Position numbers and translations under genes: made by a program
The notes under the pieces: generated by a model
Told to the model about the DNA's origin: nothing
What the model saw: the letters and a program-made list of their open reading frames with translations, nothing else
The model's database searches: none
Source: Emmonsiellopsis sp. PD_33
Taxonomy: Eukaryota > Ascomycota > Eurotiomycetes > Onygenales > Ajellomycetaceae
Assembly: GCA_032988165.1 (NCBI GenBank)
Contig: JANTQF010000007.1
Location: 62,001 to 126,000, forward strand
Length of the DNA: 64,000 bases
Reading direction: 5' to 3'
Part shown: positions 57,448 through 64,000 of the stretch, in pieces
How positions within the stretch are numbered: position 1 is the stretch's first letter
How the letters are laid out: the number at the start of each line of letters is the position of its first letter

Positions 57448-58707
57448 TTAATAAGCCTCCTGTTCCTTCTCAATATTCCTCCGTCCCCGCTGGAGCCGGT
57501 CTGAAAGATCCATCTCCCCGGCACGCCGGTTCAGCCCGCTCACAAACGCTCCCTTGCCGCCATACTTGCTCGACTCTGCACGAGCCGCTTCATCGGCTTC
57601 CCGCTCCGCCTTCTCTCGCGCCTCGACAGCGGCAAGACGGTTCGACCGCGCCTGGTCTAGCTCGTTGGCATTATCTTGCATCGCTGCTAATCTGGCCAGC
57701 CGATCCTCGTCACTTGTAGATTTTGTTTGTCGAGGAGCGGGCCCGTCAGAGTCGCGACGTCGGGGTGGTGGTGAATCTCGGCGGGAATTGTGCCAGCTTT
57801 GTCTCTTGGACTGGAACGATTCGTCGCGCGGACGATAGGGTGAGCGGGAACGATCTCGTGGGTGTGGAGAGTATGATCGTCGTTTCTGGTAAGGAGAAGG
57901 CGAGCGTCTGGATCTGTGGCGGGGAGGTGGACTTCTCGACCGTGACCTGGAGGCGCTGGGTGATCGACGTCGCTTGTGATATTGACTCCGTCTATCATCG
58001 TCGTCCCTCCTAGACCTATGCCCTGAATCGCGATCATCGTCCCTCCTATATTTGCGGCCCGATTCGCGGTCGTCGTCTCTCCTAGACTTGTGCCTTGAAT
58101 CTCTGTCGTCATCTCTCCTAGACCTGTGTCTCGAGCTCCGTTCATCATCATCTCTATGTCGATGTTTCCGATGCTTCCGACTCTTTTCAGACGACTGTGT
58201 CTCCGCCCCCGCAGCCTGTAGAAGTTGCTTCCTCCGCACGGGATCATTCATCATCGCCTCGTAGGCCGCCTGCTCCTGCTTCTTGATCGCAAGCATAGGA
58301 TCCTCGCGTATCTTCGCAGCCGTATCCCTCGCCGTATTTGCGTTCTGCACAGCCATAAACGAGTCCTCCGTCGACGACTTTTGTAGCTTTGAATTCTCCG
58401 AGCCCTTGATCAAATCATCGATTCGCCGCTTGCCGAGTAAATATCCTTCCATCTCCTCTGTAGTGCCCGTCTGTCCGGCGGCGGGGCCTGAGTACATCCA
58501 ATCGACGCGGTTTAACCGTTTCTTCCCGCCAGCAGCCTCTTGCATTTCCTGGAGTTCCTGTATCTGCCTCTCTTCCTGGCGCTCCTTCATCATCTGGTCG
58601 ATGCGCTTGCGCTCCTCGAGCGCCTTCTTTTGCTCGATCCATACCCGCTCCTGGTTCTTCTGCAGGACGGGATGCCAGGACTTCTTCAAGTTGAGATCGC
58701 CTCCCAT
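57448..58707 (-). CDS. CWC25: Pre-mRNA splicing factor Cwc25
   Basis: Intronless, 419 aa. The N-terminal MGGDLNLKKSWHPVLQKNQERVW is the Cwc25/CIR N-terminal block, followed by coiled-coil EEERKRIDQMMKERQEERQ-type sequence and RVDWMYSGP. Cwc25 joins the activated spliceosome after Prp2 and allows the first transesterification. A central Arg/Ser/Asp region (about residues 190-290) has tandem SRRDDDRDSRHK-type units. The C-terminus ends LSDRLQRGRRNIEKEQEAY, typical of the family. It is divergent from CSN2 with 435 bp between starts. Confidence 0.92.
   Translation of the reverse strand: MGGDLNLKKSWHPVLQKNQERVWIEQKKALEERKRIDQMMKERQEERQIQELQEMQEAAGGKKRLNRVDWMYSGPAAGQTGTTEEMEGYLLGKRRIDDLIKGSENSKLQKSSTEDSFMAVQNANTARDTAAKIREDPMLAIKKQEQAAYEAMMNDPVRRKQLLQAAGAETQSSEKSRKHRKHRHRDDDERSSRHRSRRDDDRDSRHKSRRDDDRESGRKYRRDDDRDSGHRSRRDDDDRRSQYHKRRRSPSASRSRSRSPPPRHRSRRSPSPYQKRRSYSPHPRDRSRSPYRPRDESFQSKRQSWHNSRRDSPPPRRRDSDGPAPRQTKSTSDEDRLARLAAMQDNANELDQARSNRLAAVEAREKAEREADEAARAESSKYGGKGAFVSGLNRRAGEMDLSDRLQRGRRNIEKEQEAY
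57985..58155. repeat. Coding tandem repeat (Arg-Arg-Asp-Asp units) in CWC25
   Basis: About four to five units of roughly 33-36 nt encode SRRDDDRDSxxK/R. They are alternating-charge repeats of the kind found in splicing factors and probably vary in copy number. Confidence 0.75.
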
Positions 58708-59142
58708 TTTGGCGCTGTGTAGATGTATATACGCGCTGAAATCGCGGGGTGAGAGGGCGTGGAAACGAGTGGTGGGGTGGGATGATGTTGGAATGTCCCC
58801 AGAGAATAAATGGTGGCGGCGAAGTCAGAGATCGATAACAAACAGCGCTAGTCCGAATGCGGCAAGGCGTGTCTTGGCATCAGAGCTCCCCATCATCACC
58901 ACTGATGCCTTCGATGTTTTGATAGACGGCGGACAACTTACAACCCGCAACCCTCCACGAACAGCTTCATACCAAGTGGTTCTCTCTCCCGTTCTTGTGG
59001 CGCGGATCACAAACTACCCGTCCGATACACTCACTCTACGATCAACGGAGTGGATCCGCTCTAATATCCCCGTTCCAAGCGGCGTATACACTTTCTGGTG
59101 TGGGGTTGCTGAGGTTGGGGGCTCCCCTCGCATCCATTCAAG
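58708..59142. other. Divergent promoter region, CWC25 / CSN2
   Basis: 435 bp between divergent start codons; presumably a shared promoter. No gene. Confidence 0.55.
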
Positions 59143-60853
59143 ATGTCTGACGATGATTTCATGCAGGATTCGGACCAGGAGGAGTACGTATTTTATCTCT
59201 CTTTTAATTTGGTCGACACCTTACTCACAAGTTTGGCAGGTATGACTTCGAATACGAGGATGAGGACGACGACGAAGGCGGAGATGTTGGGATCGAGAAC
59301 AAATACTACAATGCGAAACAGATAAAGGGGGATAATCCAGAAGAGGCTATCGATGAGTTCCTAGGGGTGCCTGCACTAGAAGAGGAGAAGGGAGATTGGT
59401 ATGTTGCTTTGCCAACGTTCGAATTGGAAAGCGGTTGGGCTGACAATCACGTCAAGGGGCTTCAAGGGCTTAAAACAGGCTATAAAACTGGAATTCAAGC
59501 TGGGTCGATATGAAGATGTGAGTGACTCTTCACACCACCATATGGCTGCGGTGCATCGTATACTCATAGCAACACCCTTAGGCTGTCGAGCACTACGGCG
59601 AGCTCCTCACCTACATCAAATCGGCAGTAACCCGAAACTACTCCGAAAAGTCGATCAATAACCTACTAGATTTCATCGAGAAGGGCTCCGACGATGCAAA
59701 GGCTTACCACTGCATGGAAAAAGTTTACTCACTAACTCTCAATTCCTTCCAAAACACAAATAACGAGCGGCTTTGGCTGAAGACGAGTATCAAGCTGGCT
59801 AGGCTCTGGCTTGATCGGAAGGAGTATGGCAATCTGAGTAGAAAGGTGCGGGAGCTGCATAAGGCTTGCCAAAGACCTGATGGAACAGATGATCCGGCAA
59901 AGGGCACATATTCACTAGAGGTATACGCGTTGGAGATCCAGATGTACGCGGACACAAAGAACAACAAACGTCTAAAAGCACTTTATCAACGAGCCCTCAC
60001 TGTACGGTCTGCCGTCCCGCATCCCAAAATCATGGGAATCATCCGCGAATGCGGAGGGAAGATGCACATGAGCGAAGAAAACTGGAAAGAAGCCCAAAGC
60101 GACTTTTTCGAATCATTCCGCAACTACGACGAAGCAGGCTCAATGCAACGTATCCAGGTGCTAAAATACCTCGTCCTAACCACCATGTTAATGAAGTCAA
60201 ACATCAACCCCTTCGACTCACAAGAAACAAAACCATACAAATCAGACCCGCGCATCTCTGCCATGACCGACCTCGTCGACGCCTTCCAACGCGACGACAT
60301 ACACGCCTACGAAGCCATCCTGAGCGCAAACCAAGACCTCCTCACCGACCCCTTCATCGCCGAAAACATCGACGAAGTCAGCCGCAACATGCGCACTAAG
60401 GCTGTCCTCAAACTAATCGCCCCATACACCCGCTTCAGCCTGTCCTTCATCTCCAAGCAGATTAAGATCTCCATCCCAGAGGTCCAGGATATCCTCAGCT
60501 TCCTGATCCTCGATCAAAAGTTGCCCGATGCTAAAATCGACCAGGAGACCGGCATCGTCGTGATTAACCGCGCCGATGATCATGAACGCCTCCAGGCCCT
60601 GGAGACGTGGACATCGCAGCTGGAATCGCTGTGGCAGAGCGTGCTGACTAGTGGTGACGGGTTTAAACTTCAGGATTCCGCTCGCCACCACCCGTCCATG
60701 CCGGGTGGGAGGTTCGCGGGGCAAATGTATGGCGACGTCTTGCCGTCGCCGGATTATGGAAGGAGGATGGGTGGAGGGAGCGGAGGTGGTAGGGCGAAGC
60801 GGGATTGGAAGACCAAGACGGGGATTGCGAAGGCGTTTTCACGAGCTTTATGA
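59143..60853 (+). CDS. CSN2: COP9 signalosome subunit 2
   Basis: Four exons: 59143-59183, 59240-59398, 59457-59517 and 59582-60853; 510 aa. The acidic N-terminus (MSDDDFMQDSDQEEYDFEYEDED) and GDNPEEAIDEFLGVPALEEEKGDW start the family pattern. TPR-like helical repeats follow (GFKGLKQAIKLEFKLGRYEDAVEHYGELL, SFQNTNNERLWLKTSIKLARLWL). The PCI domain reads IAPYTRFSLSFISKQIKISIPEVQDILSFLILDQKLPDAKID. The complex removes Nedd8 from cullins; in Aspergillus its subunits are needed for sexual development. A fungal C-terminal Gly/Arg tail (GGGSGGGRAKRDWKTKTG) closes the protein. Confidence 0.96.
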
Positions 60854-61704
60854 TGATTCTTCTTTTTGGTTTTTTGTTCGTTATTCATGAAATGAATGTT
60901 TATTGCCTCTTCTTCTTTTTCTCCCCCTTGTATGGTCGAGCTGCTCCGCCGGACTCCGGGGTCGGGTGCTAGTGGTAGAGATGTGTTCATTTTAACCATA
61001 TTAGGTATACCACAACTTCCAAATGCTGTTTTCTAGAGATGACCAAATGGAAGACGATCAATTGATTATTCAAAAAAGGTTACAGTCATTCCCTATAATA
61101 TACTATACTCTTCAATATCTGCCCCTACCTACCTGCATCCCGGCCTAGGAAATAACATCCAAACCGTATATCTTGAACTCTCAGGGGCGGAGGGGAGTAG
61201 GGGGGTTAGACCAATCGCTCTCACCCATCCATCATTATCATTACCATTTACGGATAGATATCCATCACACAAGTCCAACACTCCACCTGTCCACCAGTGC
61301 AGCCCCTTTATCCACATCCTGCAACACGCATCCTTAATTAGATCATCGCTTCAGAGGACAGGGCATGCATTCCCCCCACCCACGAACAACATGGGCGGAA
61401 AAGAACCGATGAACCAAAAATCATACTTCATCGGTGAAAAGTAACAGTTCTCACTCTCTTACCACCAACCCCTCTCCCGCGTCATTGAAGAAAGAAGAAA
61501 AGAGGCGTTCTTGCAAGAAAAGAATAGTTGAGATAGGGGGGATTGGCGTTTCAGGGAGAGGATAGATAAGGGGTCGAGGTGCATAGGTGGATGCGTGGGC
61601 TGGCTGGATAGATGGATAGATGGGTAGACGGATAGATACTACGTCCGTGGATCAGGACAGGGCTTGGAATTGCGGTTGCGGGGTTGCGAGGGGCTGGCGG
61701 AGGT

Positions 61705-61725
61705 GATAGATAGATAGATAGATAG
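61705..61725. repeat. (GATA)n microsatellite
   Basis: About five GATA units in a longer region rich in GATG/GATA. Confidence 0.75.
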
Positions 61726-62874
61726 TAGATATACGTGAAGACAGTGGTTGACTGATTGACTGATTGGTGCATACATATAGCTAGATTCGGTGGCTTGAAA
61801 TGTTTTAGCTTTCGAGAGAAATACAATAGGGGAGGGAGGCGGTATGACATTCGAAAAGGAGAGGTTGTAGGTAGGTAGACAGGCAGAGACGGACTTCACC
61901 GACAGACAATAGGAATCCCATTCCACGAATTTTCGTCAAGCCCTGAGAACGACCCGAAATCGGGTGTAGAAGAAATGCATCAATCTTTTCTCTCCTGATC
62001 CTATCTATCCCTCATATTCGCGTTTTCAATCGCTCAAATCAATGGTCATTCATAGTTCCCTATCTCCACCAGTAGCAGAAGAGAAGAGTAACAGGCAGCT
62101 TATCCCAGCTCCTCATAAGTTATCCCATGTCGTTTCCTCAGACAACTATTTAGCAGTCAGCCTCCGCAAAGCCACAAAAAAAAAACCAAAAAAAAAAAAA
62201 AAAGAAGCCGATCAAACCAGAATAAAATAGGCCATCCATGTGCCTAAAAGGGACATTGGTAAGCTGACATGTTTCCTGAAGCCAAGCCGATCCATATCTC
62301 GGAACCAAGGAAATGGTTAAAGAAACGCCCTCATGGTGTCCCAGACGCAGCATTGCAAAGGATAGATGGGGGAAATAATCTGCATCGCTCAATTAAAGAT
62401 TTCCGGGAAGGTGGTCAAGAGATCATCCATCGTTTATTGTATTCAGACGCGCGTAAAGGTACCAATTATTGGGTGATTTAAAGGGAGGCGCGACGGGCCA
62501 GGGTATGTATGCTAGGGTGACATTGCAGTTGAAGAATTGGAAATATGATGAAGATCTAGAAATTGAAAAGAGAAGTAAAGCTCTCCTTGACAAGTAGCTG
62601 TAGGATTTAAATGCATGCTATGATGTCGGTCGGCAGAGTGCAGGACCCTGCAGCATCAGGAACCACCATGATGGATACTAGTAGTATCATTGCCAGACCG
62701 ATCTATGAAAGATGGGATAGATGCGCCCTTCGATGCAGATTAACTTGATGTAAACATGGGAGAAGTCCCAATAAGCTTTCTCTGATCGCCAGCAAGTTTA
62801 GTTAGTCTCCTTTCTCTCGGCAGTGAGCACCAAGATCAAGCAACCGAGCGAGCCCTCCCTGCGGGGGTGATCTC

Positions 62875-63069
62875 CGGACCCTGCATATGTGTACAGTGTA
62901 CCCCCAAAGCTCAATAGCATCATGGCCCATTAGGAACGAGGGACCTCGAATAAGAGGCTCCCCGAGAAAATCCGAGACCAGAGACCGGGTTGCCAGTCGT
63001 TGGCAATCACAAGATCGCAGGCAGGGTAGCCTTGCATGCATGCCGAATCCTTATCGGACCCTGCATATG
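62875..63069. repeat. Direct repeat of 15 bp, 180 bp apart
   Basis: CGGACCCTGCATATG at 62875-62889 and again at 63055-63069; the next bases are similar too (TGTACAG and GGAACAG). No coding is seen between them. Confidence 0.55.
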
Positions 63070-63579
63070 GGAACAGACGGAAGGTTCAATATCCGTGCAT
63101 TGTGGAGAGTAAGAAATATGTTATTTCAACTCTAGACCGTTCGCTTGAAGGCTAAGTTCAAGTTTCATACCTCGCTTATCGTATTGGATGTGAAATCCAT
63201 TACTTCGGCATCGCAAGATCCCTCAAAGCTGCATTTCGATCTCCGAGAACAGGACCGAGGTAGAGAAAGTCGGACTTGTATCATTGGCTACCGTTGATGT
63301 TGAAGTCTCGCAATATTCAGCTAAGAGAGCTTGATCTGCACAAGTATTTGCCACGACCTTTGCAGCTCTCCTGGACGACTTTGAGCTTCACTGGTACGTC
63401 CAATCGTTCGATAGAAAGGAGATAGACGCATCCATCAGCGATTGATAATGACCAGGATAACTTCACTAATGACTGGGATTAAAAAACAACTAAGTTGAAA
63501 AAAGTATAGTGTAAACACAGGATTACATACAAAATAATATGTGGAACCATGATTTTAAATGCACCAACTCCTAACCCTA

Positions 63580-63965
63580 CTTTTTAATTTACAAAAACTG
63601 TGAAGCACATAGAAAATCATTAAATTCCTCCCCCCCCTCAAACTCCTCCTCCTCCTCTCTCTGGCCTTTCTCCCCCTTCAATTCTGCTGCAGCATCTGCC
63701 TCTCCTATAAAAGCCTTATCTACTGCCTGTGCCAGGATGTCTCATTGGGATTTCTAGATGTACTTTGGAGATGTTAAGGTTGCAGTACATTTCCAATCCA
63801 GAGCTGAGGGGGCTATAGAAGAGGAGGGGGTGATTCTAGTTCCATGGGGTAGAGATGTGCTTCTACTTCCTATAAAATACCCTATGCTAGTGGAATAGAT
63901 GGTATGCTGGTCTATAGGTACTATTATCATATAGAGAGAAAGAGATTAGTGGGGTTGAGTGGGTT
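63580..63965 (-). pseudogene. Decayed coding relic, possibly transposon-derived
   Basis: On the minus strand one frame stays open for most of about 120 codons, interrupted by TAG and TGA close together (reading KYI, stop, KSQ, stop, DILAQAVDKAFIGE). Both stops could come from C-to-T or G-to-A changes (CAG to TAG, TGG to TGA), as repeat-induced point mutation does. An acidic run (REEEEEFEGGEEF) follows. I cannot name the source protein; it may continue past the window. Confidence 0.35.
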
Positions 63966-64000
63966 AGATGGATTAAATAGATTAGGTAGATTAATATGAA

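Larger units (their letters stand above)
60854..64000. other. Gene-free right end of the window
   Basis: About 3.1 kb without an intact gene. It holds a (GATA)n run (about 61705-61725), a poly-A stretch (about 62178-62203), a 15-bp direct repeat 180 bp apart (62875 and 63055), and a decayed coding relic near the right edge. The small frames at 61551-61926 and 62042-63135 show no domain. Confidence 0.5.

Overview
The window is nuclear DNA of a filamentous ascomycete (Pezizomycotina, most likely Eurotiomycetes; genus not determined). The genes carry many short introns (about 45-90 nt) with GTATGT/GTAAGT-type donors and CTAAC/CTAAT-like branch points. The gene content also fits: an NADPH oxidase of the NoxB type, a LaeA-like methyltransferase, a COP9 signalosome subunit, DASH subunit Spc34 and Rho3. 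I rebuilt gene models by hand from conserved protein sequence, splice sites and reading phase; every spliced CDS given is a multiple of three. Genes are monocistronic, on both strands, with no operons.

Layout. 0.5-9 kb: a flavin monooxygenase (+), then on the minus strand glutaryl-CoA dehydrogenase, a VOC/glyoxalase-like protein and a 574-aa caspase-fold protein. 10-17.5 kb: a low-complexity Ser/Thr-rich protein (-), a BTB protein (-) and eIF2A (+). 17.9-27 kb: a beta-lactamase-like serine hydrolase (-) divergent from a LaeA-like methyltransferase (+) built from 11 exons, several tiny, then noxB (+). 27.4-32.3 kb: a broken F-box-like gene (-) and a secreted Pro/Thr-repeat protein (+); this is the most accessory-looking part. 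33.4-46.3 kb: a CorA-like membrane protein (-), TAF12 (-), SPC34 (-), RPN3 (+) and COQ1 (+). 48.6-60.9 kb: a T5orf172 (GIY-YIG-like) protein (+), an ankyrin protein (-) whose start codon is split by an intron, mitochondrial octanoyltransferase (+), rho3 (-) with three consecutive 15-18-nt exons, CWC25 (-) and CSN2 (+). The last 3.1 kb has no intact gene; its end holds a decayed coding relic.

Most of the window is conserved housekeeping: translation, transcription, splicing, kinetochore, proteasome and signalosome, ubiquinone and lipoate synthesis. Genes that plausibly act together are few. RPN3 and CSN2 belong to sister PCI complexes. COQ1 and the octanoyltransferase supply mitochondrial cofactors. 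NoxB and Rho3 both act in polarised growth. The divergent serine hydrolase/methyltransferase pair could share a 1.16-kb promoter. I see no CRISPR array, rRNA or convincing tRNA, and no intact transposon.
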